A stretch of DNA of 64,000 nt from a virus. Location of the stretch: the IMG/VR virus record IMGVR_UViG_3300025785_000013, positions 1-64,000 of that record, one strand, 5' to 3'. Under the pieces are notes generated by a model. That model saw only the letters and a program-made list of their open reading frames with translations, did no database searches and was not told the origin of the DNA. The translations under genes and the position numbers were made by a program. Positions 34,533-41,818 of the stretch are shown here, piece by piece (position 1 is the stretch's first letter; the number at the start of each line of letters is the position of its first letter).

Positions 34533-36023
34533 ATGCCTCTTGCTAACGAGCAAATTGGACAGACTTTCCTTGGTGGTGCCGAGTTCTTCTTCAGTGGGCG
34601 CACCATCGGGGAAGTCGCCGTCTCCAGTGAAATCGAAATAGCCGAAGCCGTTGACAGCCACAAGTACAACAAAGTTTCTGAAGTTCCTGCTTTGGAAAAC
34701 AGCACGGGCGAAACTTCGGTCATCCACGCTCGTTCAAGTTCCAACGCTTTGGTGGAAACCGATGAGGGAACGACATCGCACACTTCCAAAACTGTCTCAT
34801 CTGTTGCAGAAACAGCAACAGCCACCGACGGCAACAAATCTGCACGAAAGTCTGCTTCCAGCATTGTGGAACAAGACGGAACGGCCATTGCCGAAGACGC
34901 GACCAGCCGGACAAAAAATAGTTTGGCCAGTGAAATCCAAAACTCGCAAGCAGTTGACATCCGCACACGGAACCCTGTTAGCGCAGTGTTTGAAGTGGAA
35001 ACCACTGCTGCTCCAAAGGTCTACGGCAGGAACGTCGTTTCAAAAGCGAGTGTTATTGAATCCAGCACCAACAACAAGCAGTACGCCCGGAACCTTGTCA
35101 GCCACGTCGAACTTCGCAATACCCGTGAGCAACACAAGAAGAACAGCATCCTTGGCCTTGGCGCACTTGGGGCTGGCTACCTTGGGTACTGGATGGCTGG
35201 CTTCCTTCCAAAACAGACCGTTCCAGCAGCCGATGGTGCGATTCGTGGAAAAGTAAGCGACGCATCTCTGGTGGAATCCCAAACAAGCCAGCGAATCGCT
35301 GCGTTCGTCAATAACGGCACGACAACGGAGACGTTCACCACTGATGGCGTAGATTCCCGGACTGTTCCCCGTACTGGTTCGATATCTGAAACGTTTGCAG
35401 CCGAGGCAACTGGTGGAAAAATCCGCAATGCCCTTTCTTCGTCGGCCCTGTTCCAAAGTAGTTCTGCCGTCAAGAAGCAAAACTTGCCACGCCTTTCAAC
35501 AGTTGCCGAAGTGCTGGTCAGTGCAGCCACGGGCCAAAACGTTCGTCGGCCCATTTCGGCAGTGGTGGAATCCTCGCAGCAAACCAATACCAAGAGCCAC
35601 GGATTTGGCCGACTTTCTTCTGCGTTCCAAACGTTCGTTGCGGCTGCAACAACCGGGCGTACCCGAACCGAAGTTGGTGAAACGGCCTTCGTACAGGCCG
35701 AAGCAGGCGTTCGCTCTACGATTCACAGGGAAACTGGAGCAGCAAAACTCGTAGAGGCCAAGACCGAAGCCAAGAAGACTTCCTACCTGACCAATTCAGC
35801 AGCATCTCTGGTGCAAGCCGTATCTAGTAGCCGTTCGTTGCAAGCAATTGTTAACGGTGCTGGAATCCTCGTTCAGGTCGCTTCGTGCTTCAGTTTTGCT
35901 CGCATCATCACCAACCCCCTGCCCGAAACGTATATCGAAAAAACGGCTGCTGGGGTGTATGGTGAAATGTCCCAAATTCTTTTTGAAGACGGTGGAGTAG
36001 GCTCTTACAAGGACGGCCCATAA
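34533..36023 (+). CDS. Protein built of about 20-residue RNxVS repeats
   Basis: 496 residues. Much of the chain is an imperfect repeat of about 20 residues starting with a basic residue then N/x-x-V/L-S and ending in V/F-E/Q (for example RNPVSAVFEVE, RNVVSKASVIE, RNLVSHVELRN, RRPISAVVESS). A hydrophobic Gly/Leu stretch near residue 210 (LGLGALGAGYLGYWMAGFL) interrupts the array and could be a membrane or core segment. A beta-solenoid is plausible. No family recognised. Its position after the fibre suggests a virion protein. Confidence 0.65.
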   Translation: MPLANEQIGQTFLGGAEFFFSGRTIGEVAVSSEIEIAEAVDSHKYNKVSEVPALENSTGETSVIHARSSSNALVETDEGTTSHTSKTVSSVAETATATDGNKSARKSASSIVEQDGTAIAEDATSRTKNSLASEIQNSQAVDIRTRNPVSAVFEVETTAAPKVYGRNVVSKASVIESSTNNKQYARNLVSHVELRNTREQHKKNSILGLGALGAGYLGYWMAGFLPKQTVPAADGAIRGKVSDASLVESQTSQRIAAFVNNGTTTETFTTDGVDSRTVPRTGSISETFAAEATGGKIRNALSSSALFQSSSAVKKQNLPRLSTVAEVLVSAATGQNVRRPISAVVESSQQTNTKSHGFGRLSSAFQTFVAAATTGRTRTEVGETAFVQAEAGVRSTIHRETGAAKLVEAKTEAKKTSYLTNSAASLVQAVSSSRSLQAIVNGAGILVQVASCFSFARIITNPLPETYIEKTAAGVYGEMSQILFEDGGVGSYKDGP

Positions 36024-36025
36024 AA

Positions 36026-36358
36026 ATGACGATTAACTACCCAACTCCAGCAGCCAGTCTCCCAGAACTGGAATTTACTTGGGAAGATGCCGTGGGGAAC
36101 GTCATAGATTTCAGCATCCCGGACTGGTCGTTCCAATTGAAGATTGGACGTTTCCCCAGTCCAGCCGTTTTGACCAAGACCAGTGGGATTCAAGGCTTTG
36201 CCGTCGCCCCAAATCTCATTGTCAATTGGAACCCCGGTGACCTCAACAAGTTGACCCCCGGTGTGTGGTACTTGCAAGTGACAGCAACCTACGGCCCAAC
36301 GGCGCAGCAGCGTGTGTTGACCGGCTCTATCCGTATTGACCAACCAGTGATGTCGTAG
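36026..36358 (+). CDS. Small beta-sandwich-like tail protein
   Basis: 110 residues with alternating beta strands (LEFTWEDAVGNVIDFS, WSFQLKIGRF, GVWYLQVTATYG), similar to short phage proteins such as upper-baseplate-like domains that attach fibres. It starts 2 nt after the preceding stop. No catalytic residue. Confidence 0.6.
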   Translation: MTINYPTPAASLPELEFTWEDAVGNVIDFSIPDWSFQLKIGRFPSPAVLTKTSGIQGFAVAPNLIVNWNPGDLNKLTPGVWYLQVTATYGPTAQQRVLTGSIRIDQPVMS

Positions 36359-36366
36359 GTGAAAAG

Positions 36367-36885
36367 ATGACGTGGACATACACGCAAGACCCAACCAGTT
36401 CCGTCAAGGATGCCGTGCGCTTCCTCATCGGAGACACCAACGAAGGTGACCCGCTTCTCCAAGACGAGGAAATCTACTTCAACCTCTCTGAGGTGAATAT
36501 GGATGTCTACCGTGCTGCATCGAACAGTTGCTACAACTTGGCTGCCAAGTTCACCCAGCAGGCAACCAACGTCTCCAAGAGCGTCGGTGGCCTCTCCCTG
36601 AGCCAAGGCTACGGTGACCGAGCGCAGCGTTTTGAGCGTCTGGCCAAGGACTTGCTGATTCGCAGCCGTCGTGTCAATCCCCCGATTGCCAACGTTGACC
36701 CCCACGCACTCTGGGCAGAACTCAAAGTTGGTGGCCTTGACCCGTACATCCTCACTGAAAACACTTGGCCGACGAACTCAGAACTCGGCACAACGACTTC
36801 CTACGGGATGGGCTACAACCCCGGTGGTGGTGAAAACAACTCCGATGCCAACGGCGATGAATACAACGGCAACGATGTACCGTGA
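36367..36885 (+). CDS. Head-tail adaptor (connector)
   Basis: 172 residues. DPTSSVKDAVRFLIGDTNEGDPLLQDEEI is the standard opening of gp6-like head-tail connectors that bind under the portal. A helical body and a disordered Gly/Asn tail follow. It heads the connector set through 38127. Confidence 0.8.
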   Translation: MTWTYTQDPTSSVKDAVRFLIGDTNEGDPLLQDEEIYFNLSEVNMDVYRAASNSCYNLAAKFTQQATNVSKSVGGLSLSQGYGDRAQRFERLAKDLLIRSRRVNPPIANVDPHALWAELKVGGLDPYILTENTWPTNSELGTTTSYGMGYNPGGGENNSDANGDEYNGNDVP

Positions 36886-37292
36886 GTATTGACCCAGAAC
36901 TTCTGGCGATAATGACCCAGACCATTATCGTCCAAAACCCGATTGCAGCAAAAAGCCCCGGTGGTGGCCCACCGGTTTTGGATGGCTACGGGAGACACTA
37001 CGTCAACAGCAGTGGGCAAAGTGGTTCGACGGTGGAATACGGCCCACCAGTGACCTACAAGTGTCGCTTGGAGTACAAAATGAAGGTGCTGGCCACTGAA
37101 AATGGCCGTGACCGGATGAGTTCTGGCCGTGCCTACCTCAACGGTTTCTACCCCAACCTCACTACTGAGTGTCTGGTCGTTGTCCCAAACCAGACGCAGG
37201 AATCCTTGAAGTACCCAGTGGTGATGTATGTAGAGAACAACTTCGATGAGACTGGCCTGACGGGGTACAACACCGTTCTGCACTTTGAATAG
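36882..37292 (+). CDS. Head-tail stopper-like protein
   Basis: 136 residues, GTG start overlapping the previous stop. Beta-rich with a metal-free core (YKCRLEYKMKVLAT, CLVVVPNQTQ, YPVVMYVEN), in the stopper position between adaptor and tail-completion genes. Family assignment rests mainly on order. Confidence 0.65.
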   Translation: MSIDPELLAIMTQTIIVQNPIAAKSPGGGPPVLDGYGRHYVNSSGQSGSTVEYGPPVTYKCRLEYKMKVLATENGRDRMSSGRAYLNGFYPNLTTECLVVVPNQTQESLKYPVVMYVENNFDETGLTGYNTVLHFE

Positions 37293-37303
37293 GGGGCAGT
37301 GAA

Positions 37304-37693
37304 ATGGCCGAAGAACTTACTGCCGAAGTCTCGCTCCACCTGTTCAATATGATGAACGCTCCAAAGCGTGTTTTGGAGGAAATGGTTGATGCCTATAACG
37401 AATATCTGCACTTCGTTTTTCAACTGAGCCAAGAGTTAGTCCCAGTGGACACTGGTGATTTGATGATGAGTGGCCAAGTTGACGATGCCGTGCTCCGTGA
37501 CGAAAACACGGTTGGTGGGTCAATCACCTACGGCGACAATTTGGTGGATTACGCAGTGATTGTCCACGAAGATTTGGATGCTTACCACGAGTATCCAACG
37601 CAGGCGAAGTACCTTGAACAACCGTTTACCGACAATTTCCCCGACCTCGTAGAAGACGTAAAGCGTAGAATCCGAAAGGCGTTGAAAGAATAA
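37304..37693 (+). CDS. HK97 gp10-like neck/tail completion protein
   Basis: 129 residues. PVDTGDLMMSG followed by a YGDNLVDYAVIVHE strand and AKYLEQPF are the gp10-like hallmarks. The start has no strong Shine-Dalgarno; an AGTGAAAT word overlaps it. Confidence 0.8.
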   Translation: MAEELTAEVSLHLFNMMNAPKRVLEEMVDAYNEYLHFVFQLSQELVPVDTGDLMMSGQVDDAVLRDENTVGGSITYGDNLVDYAVIVHEDLDAYHEYPTQAKYLEQPFTDNFPDLVEDVKRRIRKALKE

Positions 37694-38127
37694 TGGCACT
37701 CCTTGATTCGATGGGCCAGTATCTCCAAGACCAGACAGCCAGTCTCCCTAGCAATCAGCAGTTGACCCTCGGTGGGAACCTGTTCCTTGGTCGCTTCCCG
37801 GCAGAAGCCCCGAACGCTGCCGTCCTCATCCAACAATACGGTGGTGGAACTCCGACGATGACGATGGGTTCAGCACCGGCGGTCATTGAGAATCCAAAAC
37901 TCCAGTTGCTCGTTCGTGGTGAGCGAGAGGACTACCCGGATGCCTACCAGTTGGCCTACATCCTTTGGACAATTTTGTCCTCAGTGGTCACAAACGTCAC
38001 CATTGACGGCACCAACATTCTCCGTATCGCTCCTATGGGGATGCCGAACTACATCGGCTACGACGATACTGACCGACCTAAGTTCACCATCAACTTCACA
38101 GCGATGGTCGCTACGCCCTCGTCGTGA
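37693..38127 (+). CDS. Tail terminator-like minor capsid protein
   Basis: 144 residues, ATG overlapping the previous TAA. PNAAVLIQQYGG, NPKLQLLVRGE, DAYQLAYIL and NFTAMV fit the small minor-capsid/tail-terminator group that caps the tail tube. Confidence 0.75.
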   Translation: MALLDSMGQYLQDQTASLPSNQQLTLGGNLFLGRFPAEAPNAAVLIQQYGGGTPTMTMGSAPAVIENPKLQLLVRGEREDYPDAYQLAYILWTILSSVVTNVTIDGTNILRIAPMGMPNYIGYDDTDRPKFTINFTAMVATPSS

Positions 38128-38360
38128 GCGAACTCAACCTTGTACTGAAATCCATTGAGGCTGCCAAGGCAGCCAACCTCGCAGCCATCCGTGCTTTGGA
38201 AGCCGTCGAACAGATGTTGGGTGGTTCTGCCCCTGAGCCTGAGCCAGAGACGGAGCCGGAACAGCAGCCTGAGGGATGCCAACACACCGATGCCGTGAAG
38301 GTTCCTACGGTCAACGGCTCGTTCCTCGTCTGCCCCTGCGGGCATCAGCAAGAAATCTAA
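38124..38360 (+). CDS. Small protein with acidic hinge and Cys/His end
   Basis: 78 residues, GTG start overlapping the previous TGA. Helix (LKSIEAAKAANLAAIRALEAVEQML), then a Pro/Glu hinge, then CQHTD and CPCGHQ as a probable small zinc site. Confidence 0.6.
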   Translation: MSELNLVLKSIEAAKAANLAAIRALEAVEQMLGGSAPEPEPETEPEQQPEGCQHTDAVKVPTVNGSFLVCPCGHQQEI

Positions 38361-38369
38361 AATCCTGAC

Positions 38370-38398
38370 TTGACTTTGTTCTAACCCTAATGTAAACT
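38370..38398 (+). promoter_or_regulatory. Sigma70-type promoter with leaderless start
   Basis: TTGACT and TAAACT with a 17-bp spacer that starts TTGTTCTAACCC. The -10 element ends 6 nt before ATG 38405, which lacks a Shine-Dalgarno, so the transcript should be leaderless. Confidence 0.7.
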
Positions 38399-38404
38399 TA
38401 GGGT

Positions 38405-38551
38405 ATGAGCAACCTCACAGAAGAACAGCAAGCAGCGATGAACAGATTCGCTCAGGACTTTGCAGCAGTGCTTTTTCCCATTGTGCGTAGGAAGTACGAG
38501 CAAGACCTGAGCAACGGAGCCACCGAAGCCCAGACGATAGGAGAGCAATGA
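38405..38551 (+). CDS. Tiny helical protein
   Basis: 48 residues, predicted from the promoter at 38370 and the ATGA overlap with the next gene. Helical (LTEEQQAAMNRFAQDFAAVL) with a basic patch (VRRKYEQ). Function unknown. Confidence 0.6.
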   Translation: MSNLTEEQQAAMNRFAQDFAAVLFPIVRRKYEQDLSNGATEAQTIGEQ

Positions 38552-38841
38552 ACACCATCACCCCTCTGTTCCCCCTTGGGAACGTGGTCATCACGACCAA
38601 CGCCCTGAACACCCTCACCGAGGCCAACCCTGAGGCTTCCTACGAGATGGTCAAAATCCTTGGCCGTCACCAGTCTGGCGACTGGGGAATCGTTGACAAC
38701 GAGGACAAGAGTTCCAACGACGATGCCGTGAAGAACGGAAGCCGTATCCTGTCGGCCTACGAAATCGAAGGCATCAAGGTGTGGGTCATCACCGAGTATG
38801 ACCGGAGCATCACCACCATTTTGCTCCCTGAGGACTACTAA
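38548..38841 (+). CDS. Conserved small protein of mobile elements
   Basis: 97 residues. LGNVVITTNALNTL, ILGRHQSGDWGIVDNEDKSSND and VWVITEYDRSITTILLPEDY match a widespread family found in plasmids and phages, often labelled plasmid-related. Its biochemical role is unknown. It is coupled to the preceding small gene. Confidence 0.75.
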   Translation: MNTITPLFPLGNVVITTNALNTLTEANPEASYEMVKILGRHQSGDWGIVDNEDKSSNDDAVKNGSRILSAYEIEGIKVWVITEYDRSITTILLPEDY

Positions 38842-38894
38842 GCAGCCAATCCAAGGTTGTGTAGAATCCCCTAGGGAAATACACAGGAGACAAA

Positions 38895-39167
38895 ATGGCA
38901 GCGCGGAAAACGCAAGGCGTGGCAGACCTCGCTCTCACCTACGAATGGGAGAACGTTGAGGAATGGGATGGCCTCGTCAAGGGTGACCTCGTACTCGTCA
39001 AGGGCGAGCGTGGTGATTGGCGTTTCCAATGGGCTAAGGTCAAAGATGGCGAAGTCACTGAGGTGACTGTCCACGGTGGCCCCAATGGTCACGGCTCGTT
39101 CCGAACGTTCTTACCGAACCGGGTCAGCAAGCCAAAGGTCAGGAATCGCAGGCCTGCCAAGGCGTAG
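38895..39167 (+). CDS. Small SH3-like protein, paralog of gene at 60801
   Basis: 90 residues behind CAGGAGA. The core (VEEWDGLVKGDLVLVKGERGDWRFQWAKVKDGEVTEVTVHGG, then SFRTFLPNRV) looks like an SH3-type small barrel. It is clearly related to the minus-strand gene at 60801-61088 (shared KDGEVxEVTVHGG and a positive C-terminal tail). A CCCCTAGGG palindrome lies upstream. RNA or protein binding is possible. Confidence 0.7.
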   Translation: MAARKTQGVADLALTYEWENVEEWDGLVKGDLVLVKGERGDWRFQWAKVKDGEVTEVTVHGGPNGHGSFRTFLPNRVSKPKVRNRRPAKA

Positions 39168-39248
39168 TACGGTGTTGTAGTCAAATCCATTTCGGACTTT
39201 CGGTGGTAATCTTGCGGGGTAAGTACCCTCGCTCACCGGAAGGGCCAG

Positions 39249-39464
39249 ATGGCTAAGGCTGCACCGAAGTCCTACCAAGTCACCGACAAGTCGCCCCTTA
39301 CCTACAACGGTAAGCGGGCTATGCCCAGTGACGTGGTGACGGATATCCCCGGCGAGGACATTTCGTGGCTTCTTGAAGGTGGCTACATCGTTCCTGTCGA
39401 ATCAGCACCTGAGCCAGACGTGGATGCTAGCGAGCCTGCCCCTGCGACTACCGAGGCCAACTAA
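39249..39464 (+). CDS. Small head-tail region protein
   Basis: 71 residues. A short folded N-terminus (YQVTDKSPLTYNGKRAMPSDVVTDIPGEDISWLLEGGYI) then an acidic Pro/Ala tail. The pattern resembles small proteins next to tail tube genes. Its stop overlaps the tube gene start. Confidence 0.6.
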   Translation: MAKAAPKSYQVTDKSPLTYNGKRAMPSDVVTDIPGEDISWLLEGGYIVPVESAPEPDVDASEPAPATTEAN

Positions 39465-40465
39465 TGCCGATTTTCCAGCACGGTAAGAATACTCGCACCA
39501 TCCTCACGGTTCCAAATTCGACGGCAGGCACGTTCACTGGCACGGCCACCAACAGCAGTTATTACTTGACTGGCGTAGTCACCTCGTTCGGCTTGACGGT
39601 TGGAATGGTCATCACGTCTCCCTCAGACCTGTCGTGGTCGGCAGTCATCACCTCAATCGGTTCCAACTCCGTAATGCTTAACGCCACGCCGAGTTCGGGT
39701 GTCTACAGCGCAACGGCCCCACAGGTTTTCACTGTGCTTCTGCCCCAAGTTTCGGCTGGAGTGACCGGAATTGGCTACGACCTCTCCCAATTTCTGAACG
39801 ATGCCAGCATCAGCCAGATGATTGACGCTACTGAAACCACCACGTTCCAAACCGGTGGCAGTAAGTCCTACATTCAAGGGTTGAAGGAAGGCACCGTCAG
39901 TCTGTCCGGCTTCTATGACGGAACACCAGCCGGTATTGACCCAATTATGTACAGGACTGCCAACCTCGCAGCCAACAAGTCCGTTCTTATCTTCCTTGAT
40001 GGTGGAAACAACGCTACCCCGGCAGTTTGCTATATGGCCAACGGTGTCCAAACTAAGTACGACTTGAAGTCGCCAGTTGCCGGTGTTGTTAGTGCTGATA
40101 TGGAACTTCAGGCCGATGGTGGCGTGTGGCGTGGATACGGCCAGTACATCACTTCGGGAACCACCAGCCTCATTGCAGCAGCCACGGTCAACAACAACTT
40201 TTCCACCTCAAAGGGTGGGCTGTTGATTATGGGCGTTTCGTCGGCCAACGGCAACTCCGGTTCTTCGTTGCTGGAATTCCAAACCTCGCCAACCGGCTCA
40301 GTGTGGACAACGGTGGAAACGCTGACTGTTGACGCTTCAACCTCTTACGGGATTGGTGCAGTCGCCATCAACCTCGTTGGAACCATCCCGCAGTACACCC
40401 GCCTGTACTACTCCGTCGGAAGCGGAGTGACAGCCAACATCTACTACGGGTTCGCCCGCTTCTAG
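39464..40465 (+). CDS. Major tail tube protein 1
   Basis: 333 residues. The core (MIDATETTTFQTGGSKSYIQGLKEGTVSLSGFYDG, then TKYDLKSPVAGVVSADMELQADGG) is shared with the following gene and is typical of tail tube proteins. Residues 15-85 hold an inserted beta module of the kind repeated in the tail. The C-terminal 100 residues form an extra surface domain. Start MPIFQHGKN matches MPIFNHGKN of the neighbour. Confidence 0.75.
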   Translation: MPIFQHGKNTRTILTVPNSTAGTFTGTATNSSYYLTGVVTSFGLTVGMVITSPSDLSWSAVITSIGSNSVMLNATPSSGVYSATAPQVFTVLLPQVSAGVTGIGYDLSQFLNDASISQMIDATETTTFQTGGSKSYIQGLKEGTVSLSGFYDGTPAGIDPIMYRTANLAANKSVLIFLDGGNNATPAVCYMANGVQTKYDLKSPVAGVVSADMELQADGGVWRGYGQYITSGTTSLIAAATVNNNFSTSKGGLLIMGVSSANGNSGSSLLEFQTSPTGSVWTTVETLTVDASTSYGIGAVAINLVGTIPQYTRLYYSVGSGVTANIYYGFARF

Positions 40466-40477
40466 AAGGAGATAGCA

Positions 40478-41248
40478 ATGCCCATTTTCAATCACGGTAA
40501 GAACGCGTTTCTGGCCCTCGGATACGAGTTGTCCGGTTCCACCTACGCAACCTGCACCCTGACCAGTTCCTCGTCGCTCTCCAGCGTTTTAGTGCCTGCT
40601 GGCACCCTGCTCGCTGGTGGTGCCGGTGCTTACGGCAGCCCGTCAATGCTCGCTGGTTCGACGGCCACCTATGGTGTGTTCGCTGGTGGAATCCCCGGCT
40701 ACACGACCACCCAAATCACGAGCAGCAGCACGAGCGTCACGCTGGCTGAATCGGCAATTGGTGGAACCGGTGTCCTGCCTGCCGTTGGTACGGCTGGCGT
40801 TCCGCTTCTGCCGATGGTGAACATCTCGCCATTTATCAACGACGCTGGACTTCCGGTTGCCATTGACGCAAGCGAAACCACGACGTTCAGCCAAGCCGGT
40901 GTGAAGACCTACATTCAGGGTCTGAAGGGCTACTCGCTTACGTTTGCTGGTATGTACGACCAGACTGCTGCTGGTGCAACCTCGGCTGCCGATGGCGTTG
41001 CTGGTGGAATTGACTACATCGTTTACTGTATGGAGAACTGGCAGAACATTGCTGGAAACTTCGTTCAGTTCGTGTACGGCCCGTCTGACCCCGGCCAGTT
41101 CGTTCTTGGTTCGGCTGGTGTGCCATCCATCAAGTACTTCGGCCAAGGCGTTTTCACCAAGTACGACCTGAAGTCATCGGTCAACGGCGTTGTGACGTTC
41201 GACGGTGAAATCCAAGTGACAGGCCCCGTGTATCGGACTATCCTCTAG
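40478..41248 (+). CDS. Major tail tube protein 2
   Basis: 256 residues behind AAGGAGAT. Paralog of the preceding gene: AIDASETTTFSQAGVKTYIQGLKGYSLTFAGMYD and FTKYDLKSSVNGVVTFDGEIQ. It lacks the C-terminal surface domain. Two tube paralogs may coassemble, or one may serve as cap or decoration. Confidence 0.75.
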   Translation: MPIFNHGKNAFLALGYELSGSTYATCTLTSSSSLSSVLVPAGTLLAGGAGAYGSPSMLAGSTATYGVFAGGIPGYTTTQITSSSTSVTLAESAIGGTGVLPAVGTAGVPLLPMVNISPFINDAGLPVAIDASETTTFSQAGVKTYIQGLKGYSLTFAGMYDQTAAGATSAADGVAGGIDYIVYCMENWQNIAGNFVQFVYGPSDPGQFVLGSAGVPSIKYFGQGVFTKYDLKSSVNGVVTFDGEIQVTGPVYRTIL

Positions 41249-41270
41249 GTAACCCTAGTAAGGAGCAGGA

Positions 41271-41624
41271 ATGTCAAATCTCGCACAGCAAATTTTTGCC
41301 GTAGACGATATCGAAAGCGAACTTTTGGAAATCGCGCAGTGGAATGTCACCGTGCTGGTCAAGTCAATGACGGCCAAGGACCGCGCCCGGATGATTGGTC
41401 GCTCGGTTCAGGCCAACGGCAACTTCGACTTGGAAGAAGTCCTGCCCGACTTGGTGATTCACTGCACTTTCGACCCAGAGACGGGCGAGCGTGTGTTCAC
41501 GCCAGCCGACCGCGAGATGCTGATGTCCAAGGCTGCCTCGGCCATCGAACTCATCGCCACGGTTGCAATGCGCTTGTCCGGTATGGACGAGGATGCAATT
41601 GAGAGGGCGGGAAAAGGCTTGTAG
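41271..41624 (+). CDS. Tail assembly chaperone, short form
   Basis: 117 residues behind TAAGGAG. Mainly helical (DDIESELLEIAQWNVTVLVKSMTAKDRARM), in the position and size of lambda gpG-like chaperones that coat the tape measure during assembly. Ends two codons after the slippery site. Confidence 0.8.
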   Translation: MSNLAQQIFAVDDIESELLEIAQWNVTVLVKSMTAKDRARMIGRSVQANGNFDLEEVLPDLVIHCTFDPETGERVFTPADREMLMSKAASAIELIATVAMRLSGMDEDAIERAGKGL

Positions 41625-41800
41625 ATGACCCGGAAAGGAGATTTCTCTTTGAGTTGGCTGAAAAGTTAGGCCGAACCGTAGAGGAACTTCTTGACGGGTC
41701 ACCGTCACACAAACCAATTTCCGCTTACGAAGTGACTGAGTGGCACGCATTGTGGCGACTGAGGAACTACGAACACGAACAGGCCACAAAGGGCTACTAG
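41271..41800 (+). CDS. Tail assembly chaperone, -1 frameshift product
   Basis: Reading 115 codons to the slippery heptamer G-GGA-AAA (41609-41615), then shifting -1, adds 61 residues and ends at TAG 41800. The extension begins RLVDDPERRFLFELAEKLG and ends NYEHEQATKGY, a plausible T-domain-like tail, giving a 176-residue product. Frameshifted chaperone pairs before the tape measure are well known in siphoviruses. The frame after the shift has no independent start signal. Confidence 0.85.
41609..41615 (+). other. -1 ribosomal slippery site GGGAAAA
   Basis: The heptamer fits X-XXY-YYZ exactly in the reading frame of the short chaperone and lies 9 nt before its stop. The downstream sequence to 41800 stays open in the -1 frame. 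No strong downstream stem was seen. Confidence 0.85.
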
Positions 41801-41818
41801 CGGAAAGGGGGTAGTGAA

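Noticed and set aside
33635-34546. A 303-codon open frame within the fibre gene
   Set aside because: It is a shifted reading of the glycine-rich fibre end; the repeats of GGT/GGA make frames open by chance. The fibre frame has the known glycine-rich domain.
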